Position numbers and translations under genes: made by a program. 16,680 nt of DNA, taken from an uncultured Ruminococcus sp. Its GTDB lineage: Bacteria; Bacillota; Clostridia; Oscillospirales; Acutalibacteraceae. The stretch is taken from assembly GCA_900554995.1 (NCBI GenBank), contig USJJ01000004.1, positions 1-16,680 of the forward strand, in the 5' to 3' direction. Positions 1 to 6,822 of this stretch are shown here, piece after piece (position 1 is the stretch's first letter; every line of letters begins with the position of its first letter). The notes beneath the pieces were generated by a model that was given only the letters and a program-made list of their open reading frames with translations, did not search any database and was not told the DNA's origin.

Positions 1-515
1 TCGGCAAGCATTTTTGCGCTTGCGTCCGCCGCCTCGTCGATCCCTGCGTTGCTTTTCTCTGCCTGCGCCTGCTTCTCCATAAGCGCCCCGAGCTTTTCGG
101 CAATTTCGGGATTATTCCCTTTTGCTTTCTTATATATATGGTTTGCATACGGCATCAGCATTTTGCAAAAAAGTTTTTTAAAAAATTTGCTGTCGGCAAT
201 ATTATCCCTGATCTTATAATAAAAGGTCAGCATAGACACATCGGCTGTATATGCGATATCCACGCTGTCATCCGAGCAGTCATAGCATTTTTTCATCGGG
301 TTAAATGAGCAATGAGATTTTCGCATACAAACCTTATTCTCTCTGACTGCCATACGCAGAATCGCAAGAAACGTGAAGTCATATGAAAGCGTCAGCCTGG
401 CTATCAAGCCGTAACGTTTGCCGATTGACTTGCAAAGCGAGCAGTAAACGCCCTTATAAAGATCGTAGTCCTTAAATTTCATTTCGGGCCTGTAAGCCCT
501 GACATACCCCAGCAA
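1..515 (-). CDS. DUF5685-like cysteine-rich protein (C-terminus beyond window)
   Basis: Reading the minus strand from a TTG at 513-515 gives an uninterrupted frame to the left edge, so about 171 residues are visible and the C-terminus is missing. The protein begins MLGYVRAYRPEMKFKDYDLY and carries six cysteines in a conserved-looking layout: C25/C28 (YCSLC), then C63, C69, C77 and C80 (CYDC). This N-terminus and cysteine pattern match what I remember of the DUF5685 family, common in Clostridia and of unknown function. The cysteines could bind metal. The TTG start is chosen because a GAGGAAG ribosome binding site sits about 7 nt upstream and no in-frame ATG lies near the N-terminus. The gene starts 12 bp after the stop of the zinc-ribbon membrane gene (528-977), so the two are probably co-transcribed and translationally coupled. 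The family name is from memory; the reading frame itself is certain. Confidence 0.75.
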   Translation of the reverse strand, partial: MLGYVRAYRPEMKFKDYDLYKGVYCSLCKSIGKRYGLIARLTLSYDFTFLAILRMAVRENKVCMRKSHCSFNPMKKCYDCSDDSVDIAYTADVSMLTFYYKIRDNIADSKFFKKLFCKMLMPYANHIYKKAKGNNPEIAEKLGALMEKQAQAEKSNAGIDEAADASAKMLA

Positions 516-527
516 TATTTCACTTCC

Positions 528-977
528 TCAAAAAAGTATATGAACGGTAAATTTGTTTCCGCAGATCGGACAGGTTACATTACGTTTGCCCCTCTTTTTG
601 GAAAGCCGCAAATTTTCCTTGCAATTGGGACACACTCTGAACCTGTGCGTTTTAAAGTACTTGATTCTCAGACCCTGCCTTTTAAACCAACGCTTCATTT
701 TTCTGACATTATCGGTGTAATTTGTCCTGACAAGCAGCCTGTCGAACCAATCGCCCTCACGCCGTCTTTTCTCGATATTTTTCGACAGCACACGGAACAC
801 CGCAAAGCAGAAAATTGCAAGCGCTGCAAAATAGAAAATGTAATATGCGATACGGTTGCGCATAAACGATCCGATGCCGTTGAGCAGAAGATTTAACAGA
901 ATAAGAAATCCCGTCAGCTTATCGAATCCGTATCTGCCGTACATAAAGTTGTAGAGCTTTTGCATAAAGTTGTTCAT
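528..977 (-). CDS. Two-helix membrane protein with C-terminal zinc ribbon
   Basis: A 149-residue protein. Hydrophobic segments at about residues 21-39 and 43-64 look like two transmembrane helices. A basic region follows (about 65-113), and the C-terminus carries CPNC (116-119) and CPIC (136-139), spaced like a zinc-ribbon domain facing the cytoplasm. Similar small proteins beginning with an FMYGRYG-type motif occur in many Clostridia, but I know of no assigned function. The ATG at 977 has no clear Shine-Dalgarno sequence; in-frame ATGs at residues 5 and 12 are alternatives with no better site. The gene lies 12 bp upstream of the DUF5685-like gene and probably forms a two-gene operon with it. 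The opposite-strand open frame over this gene is a shadow. Confidence 0.8.
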   Translation of the reverse strand: MNNFMQKLYNFMYGRYGFDKLTGFLILLNLLLNGIGSFMRNRIAYYIFYFAALAIFCFAVFRVLSKNIEKRRREGDWFDRLLVRTNYTDNVRKMKRWFKRQGLRIKYFKTHRFRVCPNCKENLRLSKKRGKRNVTCPICGNKFTVHILF

Positions 978-1016
978 TTGAATTAAACACGCTTTCGTAT
1001 TTTATTACTGCTTATT

Positions 1017-1022
1017 ATTATA
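1017..1022 (-). promoter_or_regulatory. Possible -10 box for the zinc-ribbon/DUF5685 pair
   Basis: On the minus strand a perfect TATAAT occupies 1022-1017, about 40 bp upstream of the ATG at 977. No good -35 box is found at 16-18 bp spacing, so this rests on the -10 alone. It lies directly beside the -35 box of the divergent fliB promoter, so the two promoters would compete or share control. Confidence 0.4.
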
Positions 1023-1023
1023 C

Positions 1024-1051
1024 TTGACAATTACACTCAAGGTGTTACAAT
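1024..1051 (+). promoter_or_regulatory. Sigma-A promoter for the fliB-sigma-DUF4349 group
   Basis: TTGACA (1024-1029) is a perfect -35 box. It is followed after 16 bp by TACAAT (1046-1051), preceded by TGT, which gives an extended -10. Transcription would start near 1058, leaving a leader of about 57 nt before the FliB-like ATG at 1115. Confidence 0.7.
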
Positions 1052-1072
1052 TTTATTAACAAATTTAAAAAG

Positions 1073-1092
1073 AACAGCGTATTTTCGCTGTT
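1073..1092 (+). other. Hairpin in the fliB leader
   Basis: AACAGCG (1073-1079) pairs perfectly with CGCTGTT (1086-1092) across a 6-nt loop. It lies in the predicted 5' leader, upstream of the weak GGAAG ribosome binding site. No T-tract follows, so it is not a terminator. It may stabilise the mRNA or tune translation; the function is unknown. Confidence 0.4.
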
Positions 1093-1114
1093 TCGGGAAC
1101 GGAAGATTAAATCT

Positions 1115-2092
1115 ATGGAACTTATAAAGCCCAAATTCTTCGATTCATTCAAATGTATAGCAGACCGCTGTCCCGACACCTGCTGTGCGGGCTGGGATGT
1201 TGAGATTGACGACAGATCGGCGGAAAAATATAAGGAAGAAAACGGAAAACTGAAAAAATACTTTGACAAACACCTCACGACGGATGAGGACGGATATATT
1301 TTTTCTCTGACCGACGGTCGCTGCCCCCTGCTTGACGGCAATAACCTTTGCAGAATACAGCTTCAAAAGGGTGAAGACGCTCTTTGTGATACCTGCCGTC
1401 TTTTTCCGAGATATTTTGACGATTACGGCGATATACGTGAAACGGGTCTCGGGCTCGGCTGCCCAGAGGCGGCAAGGATTTTGCTTTCGCCTGAAACAGA
1501 TGTGAATCTTGACAAAACGGTTGAAAGTCCCGATCGAATTTATACTCTGCTTTCGGAAAAACGCAATGATTTTTTCACCGTTCTTGACAACAGCCGATTT
1601 GATCTGAAGATGAAGCTGTCAGCCGTCCTTTTCTCTGCCGCCGAATTTCAAAGCGAGATTGACCATGCGGATATGCTCGGCGGCGACAGCTCTATTCCCT
1701 TTTCGGAATGTATAAAGGTTCTTGAAAAGATGGAATACATCAGTGACATCCGGCGCAAGCGTCTTATCTCCCTCTCGGAAGAAAAATCCGTTTATCACAA
1801 CAGTGAAAAATATCCCGAGGACTTTGCAAGACTCTTCAAATACTATCTTATGCGATATATGATGACCGCTTGCTTTGATCTTGATCTGCTGACCAAGGTA
1901 AAATACGGTATTTTTGCCTGCATCGTCATAAAAAGACTTTATGACAGCGTTCCCGAGCTGAGCTTTGACGACCGTGTCCGCATATTTTACGGTTACTCAA
2001 AAGAGGTTGAATATTCTCAGATAAACCTTGATATTCTCGATGACGCAATGTATAACGATTTTACTGTCGCCGAGCTTATAAATCTATTATAA
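1115..2092 (+). CDS. fliB: Flagellin lysine-N-methylase-like protein (FliB family)
   Basis: A 325-residue protein. The N-terminus holds the family's cysteine signature: C14, C19 and adjacent C23-C24 in a CPDTCCAGW context, then C70, C79, C91 and C94 in the run from GRCP to CDTCRLFPR, and C116. This is the hallmark of the FliB family, in which the enterobacterial member methylates lysines of flagellin. The cysteines are thought to hold a metal or iron-sulfur centre. The remainder (about 120-325) is helical with no motif I can name. There is no flagellar gene in the window, and FliB relatives are common in non-motile Clostridia, so the substrate may not be flagellin. The ATG at 1115 has only a weak GGAAG upstream. 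It is followed after 65 bp by the sigma-factor gene, with no terminator between, so co-transcription is possible. Confidence 0.75.
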   Translation: MELIKPKFFDSFKCIADRCPDTCCAGWDVEIDDRSAEKYKEENGKLKKYFDKHLTTDEDGYIFSLTDGRCPLLDGNNLCRIQLQKGEDALCDTCRLFPRYFDDYGDIRETGLGLGCPEAARILLSPETDVNLDKTVESPDRIYTLLSEKRNDFFTVLDNSRFDLKMKLSAVLFSAAEFQSEIDHADMLGGDSSIPFSECIKVLEKMEYISDIRRKRLISLSEEKSVYHNSEKYPEDFARLFKYYLMRYMMTACFDLDLLTKVKYGIFACIVIKRLYDSVPELSFDDRVRIFYGYSKEVEYSQINLDILDDAMYNDFTVAELINLL

Positions 2093-2142
2093 TAAAAATT
2101 CCCCCTTGCAATAATTCACACCGTCAAAACGTGTTATAGATG

Positions 2143-2150
2143 AAAGGAGG
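2143..2150 (+). promoter_or_regulatory. Ribosome binding site that fixes the sigma-factor start
   Basis: AAAGGAGG lies 7 nt before the ATG at 2158. An earlier in-frame ATG at 2140 would place this sequence inside the coding region with nothing suitable upstream, so the 2158 start is preferred. Confidence 0.85.
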
Positions 2151-2157
2151 CAATATC

Positions 2158-2643
2158 ATGATATTTTTTACATCGGGAAAGGACGCTTTCCCATATGCGT
2201 TCTCTCAATTTGCCGACACGGTCTACCGTGTTGCGGTTCACAATTCGTCAAGGGCTGCCGATGCGGAGGATATAACGCAAAGTGTGTTTATAAAACTCCT
2301 TGAAAGCGAAAAATTTTTCAAAGGTACCGAGCATCTCAAGGCGTGGCTTATCCGTGTCACAATCAATCTTTGCCGTGACGAATTGAGAAAAAGCTCAAAT
2401 ATCGTGCTTTGCGAATCTCCTTTGCCGAAAGATGCGGCTGAAAAAGAGGATTCCGTTCTTGATGTGGTAAGGGCGCTGCCCGAAAACTACCGCAACGCAA
2501 TTTATCTTCATTATTATGAGGGCTATACCGCAAAGGAGATCGGAAAAATTCTCGACGCAAAGCCGAACACCGTCCTTTCGTGGCTCAGCCGAGGCAGAGC
2601 TGCGCTTAAGGAAGAAATAATCGGAGGTTTTGACGATGAATAA
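2158..2643 (+). CDS. ECF-type RNA polymerase sigma factor
   Basis: From the ATG at 2158 the protein has 161 residues, typical of a minimal ECF (group IV) sigma factor with only regions 2 and 4. Region 2 is at about residues 8-75, with the DAEDITQSVFIKLLE helix (35-49) for core binding and -10 recognition. Region 4 is at about 100-155, with the YEGYTAKEIGKIL helix-turn-helix and the NTVLSWLSRGRAAL recognition helix. It would direct RNA polymerase to a small regulon, probably including its own operon. The stop codon overlaps the start of the DUF4349 membrane gene by 8 bp (ATGAATAA), the usual arrangement for a sigma factor and its membrane regulator. I could not recognise a clear autoregulated ECF promoter in the 65 bp upstream. 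Confidence 0.92.
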   Translation: MIFFTSGKDAFPYAFSQFADTVYRVAVHNSSRAADAEDITQSVFIKLLESEKFFKGTEHLKAWLIRVTINLCRDELRKSSNIVLCESPLPKDAAEKEDSVLDVVRALPENYRNAIYLHYYEGYTAKEIGKILDAKPNTVLSWLSRGRAALKEEIIGGFDDE

Positions 2644-3610
2644 ATCGGATTACATCAGAGAAGTCGATGCGCTCCACGCTCCCGATTCGCTCAAAAATAA
2701 ATTTTCGGAGCTGAAGCCGACCCCGACAGCCAAGTTCAAAAAGGGCAAAAAAATCACAAGCATAATCGCCGCCTGTCTTGCCGTTGCCGTACTGATCGGC
2801 GGAGCATACGGTGTAGGCTCATCGCTTTCAGCAAACAAATCATCTTCAAATGAAATAGAAATCGGAGACAACGGGGCGTACAGCTATAACAATTCAAACG
2901 GGACTAATGAGAACAGCAAGGCCGACAGCATCAACAATACGGCGGCAGTAACTCAAAAGCTCATTAAAAAGGCAAGTGTCAGCATAGATACAAAAAATTC
3001 CGATGAACTGATTAAGAAGATCAATTCACAGGTGAAATTGCTCAACGGATATACCTCGTCCCTTTCGCAGAATAAGCAGAGTGAATATATAACCGTCAGC
3101 ACAAATATCAGCGTTCCCGCCGATAAGCTTGACAGTTTCCTTGATTTCCTCGAAAAATCGGGAACAGTCACCTCAAAAAATGTTGAAACAACGGACGTGA
3201 CGGACGGCTACACCGACACAGAAAGTCAAATCACCGCACTTGAAACAGAGGAAAAAGCCTTGCTCGCAATGCTTGCCAAATGTGAAACCGTTCAAGATTC
3301 GATAAGCGTTCAGGATAGGCTTACAAGCGTCCGCGGTGATCTTGAATCACTCAGAGCGCAGAAGAAAAATTACGACCGTCGCATAGCTTATTCCGAGGTC
3401 TCAATCAGCATTTCTGAGGTTGACCGAGTTAAAAAAGCTCCGACAAGCTTCGGCTCACAGGTCAGTGAAAAATTTTCCGAAAGTCTTTACAATATCGGAC
3501 AGTTTTTTAAAAACCTCGGCGTATTTATTCTCGGCGCAAGTCCTTATCTTGTGATTGCCGCTGTCGTGATTATTGTTATAGTTTTGATTGTGAAGAAGAA
3601 GAGAAAGTAA
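2636..3610 (+). CDS. DUF4349 membrane protein, putative regulator of the adjacent sigma factor
   Basis: The start is the ATG at 2636, 8 nt after GGAGG (2623-2627). A TTG two codons earlier is too close to that site. The 324-residue protein has a cytoplasmic N-terminus (1-38), a transmembrane helix (about 40-62), a Ser/Asn-rich extracytoplasmic linker (about 63-105) and a DUF4349 domain (about 108-262). That domain includes a helical, probably coiled-coil stretch (about 196-250) rich in Glu, Leu and Arg. A second transmembrane helix (about 296-319) ends in a KKKRK tail. DUF4349 proteins often follow ECF sigma genes. The short cytoplasmic tail before helix 1 is where an anti-sigma region would sit, but it has no zinc-binding HxxxCxxC motif and no strong match I recognise. 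An anti-sigma role is inferred from the 8-bp overlap with the sigma gene. A terminator follows directly. Confidence 0.8.
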   Translation: MNKSDYIREVDALHAPDSLKNKFSELKPTPTAKFKKGKKITSIIAACLAVAVLIGGAYGVGSSLSANKSSSNEIEIGDNGAYSYNNSNGTNENSKADSINNTAAVTQKLIKKASVSIDTKNSDELIKKINSQVKLLNGYTSSLSQNKQSEYITVSTNISVPADKLDSFLDFLEKSGTVTSKNVETTDVTDGYTDTESQITALETEEKALLAMLAKCETVQDSISVQDRLTSVRGDLESLRAQKKNYDRRIAYSEVSISISEVDRVKKAPTSFGSQVSEKFSESLYNIGQFFKNLGVFILGASPYLVIAAVVIIVIVLIVKKKRK

Positions 3611-3626
3611 AATCGTTTCAAAAGGT

Positions 3627-3654
3627 GGGCTGCCGCTGGTGCGGCAGTCCTTTG
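3627..3654 (+). terminator. Rho-independent terminator after the DUF4349 gene
   Basis: A 10-bp GC-rich stem pairs 3627-3636 (GGGCTGCCGC) with 3641-3650 (GCGGCAGTCC), with one G-T pair and a TGGT loop, followed by TTTGTAATTT. It lies 16 bp after the stop codon. The T-tract is short, but the stem is strong. Confidence 0.75.
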
Positions 3655-3764
3655 TAATTTGCGGAAAAGTATATTCGTGATGTAATAATATACACGTTTC
3701 AACATCTTTTTGTGCATATAATTGGTGAGATTCAATATTATTCAGTTTTTTCCTGTTTTTATTC
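3655..3764. other. AT-rich intergenic spacer before the aminotransferase promoter
   Basis: No gene seen. An AT-rich inverted repeat GTATATT (3669-3675) and AATATAC (3687-3693) could form a weak hairpin. It is flanked by CGTG and CACG, which could pair as an alternative. Nothing else is recognisable. Confidence 0.4.
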
Positions 3765-3793
3765 TTGAAATATGCAGTAAACTGTGCTATATT
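3765..3793 (+). promoter_or_regulatory. Strong sigma-A promoter for the aminotransferase
   Basis: TTGAAA (3765-3770) and TATATT (3788-3793) are separated by the ideal 17 bp, and TGC directly before the -10 makes it extended. The start site would be near 3800, giving a leader of about 45 nt. Confidence 0.85.
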
Positions 3794-3809
3794 GTATGAG
3801 ATAAAAAAT

Positions 3810-3830
3810 GCCGCACCTTTTATCTGCGGC
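3810..3830 (+). other. Small hairpin in the aminotransferase leader
   Basis: GCCGC (3810-3814) pairs with GCGGC (3826-3830) over an 11-nt loop, just before the AGGAG ribosome binding site (3835-3839). It may influence translation or mRNA stability. It is too small to call a riboswitch. Confidence 0.35.
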
Positions 3831-3845
3831 GGATAGGAGTTTGCC

Positions 3846-5066
3846 ATGGAAATCAAACGTTCAGAAAATTTACAGCCGGTTCATTCCGACATCAGAGGTC
3901 CGCTTTATCTTGAAAGCCAGAGAATGAATAAGGAAGGCATCAAGGTGCTTCGTCTCAACACAGGTAACCCTGCCACATTCGGCTTCGGAATGCCTGACAG
4001 CGTTAGAAATGCACTCCTCAACAATGCTGATAAGGCTGTTGCATACTGCGACCTTAAAGGTATGCCCGATGCCCGTGAGGCAATTTGCAATTATCACAAA
4101 GGCAAGGGTGTTCAGGGAATAACTCCCGATGATATATATATCGGTAACGGTGTCAGCGAGCTTGTTCTTATGGCTCTTCTTCCGCTCCTCAACAAGGGTG
4201 ACGAGGTTCTTATGCCCTCGCCGAGCTATTCGCTTTGGTCAAACTCAACTTATATCGCAGGCGGTCAGCCCGTTTTCTATAAATGTAACGAGGAAAACAA
4301 TTGGTATCCCGATATCGACGATATGAGAAGCAAGGTAACCTCCAAGACAAAGGCTATTGTTATCATCAACCCGAACAACCCGACTGGTGCCGTTTATCCG
4401 AAGGAGGTTCTTGAGGACATTATTCAGGTTGCCCGTGAAAACGATCTTCTCATTTTCTCCGATGAGATTTACGACAGACTTGTTATGGACGGCGTTGAGC
4501 ACTATTCGACAGCCGCTCTCGCTCCCGACAGAATGGTTATCACGATGAACGGACTTTCAAAGTCACACATTGTCTGCGGTTTCCGTTGCGGCTGGATGTG
4601 CATCAGCGGCTATAAGGGCAAGGCCGATGACTATGTTGAAGGTATTTTCCAGATTGCCGCCATGCGTCTTTGCGGCAACGCTCTTACTCAGCTCGTTATT
4701 CCTGCAGCTCTTGAAGACAACGCAAGCACACAGGCTATGCTTGTTCCGGGCGGCAGACTTTATGAGCAGAGAGAGGCTGTTATCCGTGAAATCGACAAGA
4801 TCGACGGACTTTCGGTTGTCAAGAACCACGGTGCATTCTACGTATTCCCGAAGCTCGATGTCAAGAAATTCAATATCACAAACGACAAGAAGTTTGCTTT
4901 TGATCTTCTTCATGAGAAGCACATCTTCATCGTTCCCGGTTCGGGCTTTGACTGGCATGAGCCTGATCACTTCAGAATCGTTATGCTCCCGAAGCCGGAT
5001 GAGATCGCCCAGGCGATCCGTGACATCGGCGACTTCCTCAACGGCTACTGGCAGAAGAACGACTGA
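3846..5066 (+). CDS. alaA: PLP-dependent aminotransferase, AlaA-type (glutamate-pyruvate)
   Basis: A 406-residue fold-type I aminotransferase that follows E. coli AlaA (about 405 residues, as I recall it) closely along its length. Shared features include SDIRGP near the N-terminus, LNTGNPATFGF (about 37-47), YIGNGVSEL (98-106), the NPNNPTGAVY cofactor loop (175-184) and SDEIYD (205-210). The PLP-binding lysine is K239 in GLSKS, followed by the phosphate-binding arginine region GFRCGW (245-250), PGGRLYEQR, and the C-terminal substrate arginine in DHFRIV. It would transfer the amino group between glutamate and pyruvate in alanine synthesis in the cytoplasm; related substrates are possible. The ATG at 3846 sits 6 nt after AGGAG. 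It has its own promoter and terminator, so it is a single-gene unit. The long open frames inside it are shadows. Confidence 0.92.
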   Translation: MEIKRSENLQPVHSDIRGPLYLESQRMNKEGIKVLRLNTGNPATFGFGMPDSVRNALLNNADKAVAYCDLKGMPDAREAICNYHKGKGVQGITPDDIYIGNGVSELVLMALLPLLNKGDEVLMPSPSYSLWSNSTYIAGGQPVFYKCNEENNWYPDIDDMRSKVTSKTKAIVIINPNNPTGAVYPKEVLEDIIQVARENDLLIFSDEIYDRLVMDGVEHYSTAALAPDRMVITMNGLSKSHIVCGFRCGWMCISGYKGKADDYVEGIFQIAAMRLCGNALTQLVIPAALEDNASTQAMLVPGGRLYEQREAVIREIDKIDGLSVVKNHGAFYVFPKLDVKKFNITNDKKFAFDLLHEKHIFIVPGSGFDWHEPDHFRIVMLPKPDEIAQAIRDIGDFLNGYWQKND

Positions 5067-5088
5067 GCCGAAATTTAAGCAAAAAATT

Positions 5089-5125
5089 AACAGGGCTGTG
5101 ATTCATCACGGTCCTGTTGTTTATA
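5089..5125. terminator. Probable bidirectional terminator between convergent genes
   Basis: A 12-bp stem pairs 5089-5100 with 5107-5118, with two G-T pairs and an ATTCAT loop. On the plus strand it is followed by TGTTTATATT. On the minus strand it is followed by a longer T-run, from the AAAAAATT to its left. It serves alaA (plus) and the adenylyltransferase gene (minus), which converge here. Confidence 0.8.
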
Positions 5126-5163
5126 TTATAAGCGGCCATCGACCCAAGGTCTGCAAAAATTTC

Positions 5164-5715
5164 TTACATACTGTGTGTTTCGTTATTGTCCTTTGATCCG
5201 AGCACCTCCTGCCTCAGCTTTTCGTACATATTCCAGAGCTTAGGATTCGTATATTTCTTCCAGCTTTCAACATCATTATCAATGAAATGCTCTCTCATTT
5301 GGCTTGCCGATATGTCAATTGTTTTCGGAATATACAGCTCGGCAATCGACGCACCCTCAACGCTGTCGAACCAGCTCACACGCCTTGCCTCTTTGCCCGA
5401 AATAAGCAGTTCGGGCATCTCACCGAAGCGATCAACAACATTTTTCAGAACATAATCGCCCCATGTCGAATTGTTTCCGACTCCGATGTCGGGCAGTGAA
5501 CAGACGCATATGCTGTCGCCGAAAACGGTTTTCAGCATTTCTTCTCTCGTTTCATATGTAAACGGATTTTTGCTTGTCCCCGATTCATTTGACGATCCGA
5601 TAAGCACCCCTACCCTGTCGCAAAGCTCAATTGCTCTGTTTATCATATCCTCATGACCGGAATGGAGAGGCTGAAAACGTCCGACCAAAAATCCGAGTTT
5701 GTATGGCTTGTTCAT
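5164..5715 (-). CDS. NMN adenylyltransferase-like nucleotidyltransferase (NadM type)
   Basis: A 183-residue protein of the HIGH-type nucleotidyltransferase superfamily. GRFQPLHSGH (12-21) is the ATP-binding (H/T)xGH loop, and ISASQMR (135-141) is the second nucleotide-binding ISxTxxR-type motif. Length and the GRFQP sequence fit the NadM/NadR branch, which joins NMN and ATP to make NAD. A related cytidylyltransferase-like activity cannot be excluded. The ATG follows AAGGGG by about 7 nt. It lies 63 bp after iolG on the same strand, with a hairpin between, so it may be expressed partly by readthrough of the iol operon. NAD supply would suit a pathway with two NAD-linked dehydrogenases, but that link is speculative. 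Confidence 0.82.
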   Translation of the reverse strand: MNKPYKLGFLVGRFQPLHSGHEDMINRAIELCDRVGVLIGSSNESGTSKNPFTYETREEMLKTVFGDSICVCSLPDIGVGNNSTWGDYVLKNVVDRFGEMPELLISGKEARRVSWFDSVEGASIAELYIPKTIDISASQMREHFIDNDVESWKKYTNPKLWNMYEKLRQEVLGSKDNNETHSM

Positions 5716-5737
5716 TATATTCCCCTTTTATCAATTC

Positions 5738-5767
5738 AGGGTTGCCGCACCGAAATGCAGCAACCCT
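5738..5767 (-). terminator. Hairpin after iolG, weak terminator or attenuator
   Basis: AGGGTTGC (5738-5745) pairs with GCAACCCT (5760-5767), extended by an inner GCA/TGC after one mismatch. On the minus strand it begins 12 nt after the iolG stop. What follows (GAATTGATAAAA) has no real T-tract, so termination would be partial. On the plus strand a T-rich stretch follows, but no plus gene ends here. Confidence 0.5.
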
Positions 5768-5778
5768 TTAATTAATTA

Positions 5779-6804
5779 TTAAAGACCGTATTCTTCGGCA
5801 ACATCGGCAATTTTAACCGGCATACCTGTCTCAAGAGACTTCTTGGCGGCAATACCGATAAGTACGGGCTGGAGGCCGCACTCAAGGCCGACAGTGATCG
5901 GCTTGTCGTTAACAACACAGTCAACGAACTGAGAAACCTCCTCAACATATGCTCCCATGTATCTCTCAAGGAAGAAGTTGAGCGGAACCTCACCATGAAC
6001 GCCGTTAGCGTCTGAAACAACCGCTGTTGACTCAGAGTCATTTGAAATAGCAACCTGACCGAGTGAGCCGAAAGCCTCAACTCTCTGGTCGTAGCCGTAG
6101 CTTGCACGGCGGCAGTTATCAATAACTGCGATTGCGCCGTTAGCGAGCTTCATGGAGATAACGGCCGTGTCAATGTCGCCTGCCTCGCCGATTGCGGGAT
6201 CAACAAGAACTGCGCCGTATGCGAAAACTTCCTCAACCTCTGAACCTGACATGAAGCGAACCATATCGAAATCATGAATAGTCATATCAAGGAAGATACC
6301 GCCCGAAACCTTGATGTAGCTTACCGGCGGTGCGCCCGGGTCACGGGAGCAAACCTTGAGGATATTAAGATCGCCTATCTGACCGCCCTCAACAGCCTTT
6401 CTTGCGGCCTTAAAGTTGTGGTCAAAGCGGCGGTTAAAGCCTACCTGATACTTAACATTGCTGTTTTCAAGAGCCTTCTTAACCTCAAGGATCTTGTTTA
6501 CGTCATGGTCGATCGGCTTCTCGCAGAAGATGTGCTTGCCTGCGGCAATAGCTTCGAGAGAAATCGTTGAATGTGTGTCGGTTGATGAGCAGATAAGAAC
6601 AGCCTGAATGTCCTTATCCTCAAGAATCTTATGATAATCGGTGTAGAACTCATTTACACCGAGTCCCTTTGCCCACTCTTTTGTCTCGTCATTGAGGAAC
6701 GGATCGGCAATAGCCTTAACCGTAGCTGACTTAACATATCTCATGATTGACTCGCAGTGTACCTTACCGATACGGCCTGCGCCGATAATACCAACATTTA
6801 ACAT
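5779..6804 (-). CDS. iolG: Inositol 2-dehydrogenase (IolG)
   Basis: A 341-residue Gfo/Idh/MocA oxidoreductase. The N-terminal Rossmann motif is GIIGAGRIG (5-13). The EKP motif (95-97) supplies the catalytic lysine K96. GGIFLDMTIHDFD (168-180) carries D173 and H177, the Asp and His typical of inositol dehydrogenases. It oxidises myo-inositol to 2-keto-myo-inositol with NAD, the first catabolic step. Length and motifs agree with Bacillus IolG. The start has an AGGAGGG site upstream, and only 18 bp separate it from iolA, so it is in the same operon. A scyllo-inositol or other polyol specificity is possible in this family, but the neighbours make inositol likely. Confidence 0.93.
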   Translation of the reverse strand: MLNVGIIGAGRIGKVHCESIMRYVKSATVKAIADPFLNDETKEWAKGLGVNEFYTDYHKILEDKDIQAVLICSSTDTHSTISLEAIAAGKHIFCEKPIDHDVNKILEVKKALENSNVKYQVGFNRRFDHNFKAARKAVEGGQIGDLNILKVCSRDPGAPPVSYIKVSGGIFLDMTIHDFDMVRFMSGSEVEEVFAYGAVLVDPAIGEAGDIDTAVISMKLANGAIAVIDNCRRASYGYDQRVEAFGSLGQVAISNDSESTAVVSDANGVHGEVPLNFFLERYMGAYVEEVSQFVDCVVNDKPITVGLECGLQPVLIGIAAKKSLETGMPVKIADVAEEYGL

Positions 6805-6822
6805 AGCTTTATGCCCTCCTGA

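Noticed and set aside
540..896. 118-codon plus-strand open frame over the zinc-ribbon gene
   Set aside because: It is antisense to a protein with clear membrane helices and CxxC pairs, and has no ribosome binding site or recognisable domain.
1052..1114. Riboswitch in the fliB leader
   Set aside because: The leader is only about 57 nt with one 7-bp hairpin, too small for any riboswitch class I know.
2093..2157. An autoregulated ECF-type promoter before the sigma gene
   Set aside because: CGTC and TTGCAA-like pieces are present, but no -35/-10 pair at 15-17 bp spacing was found.
4570..5196. 208-codon open frame on the plus strand inside and past alaA
   Set aside because: It is a frame-shifted shadow of alaA, with Ser/Arg/Thr-rich low-information composition and no ribosome binding site.
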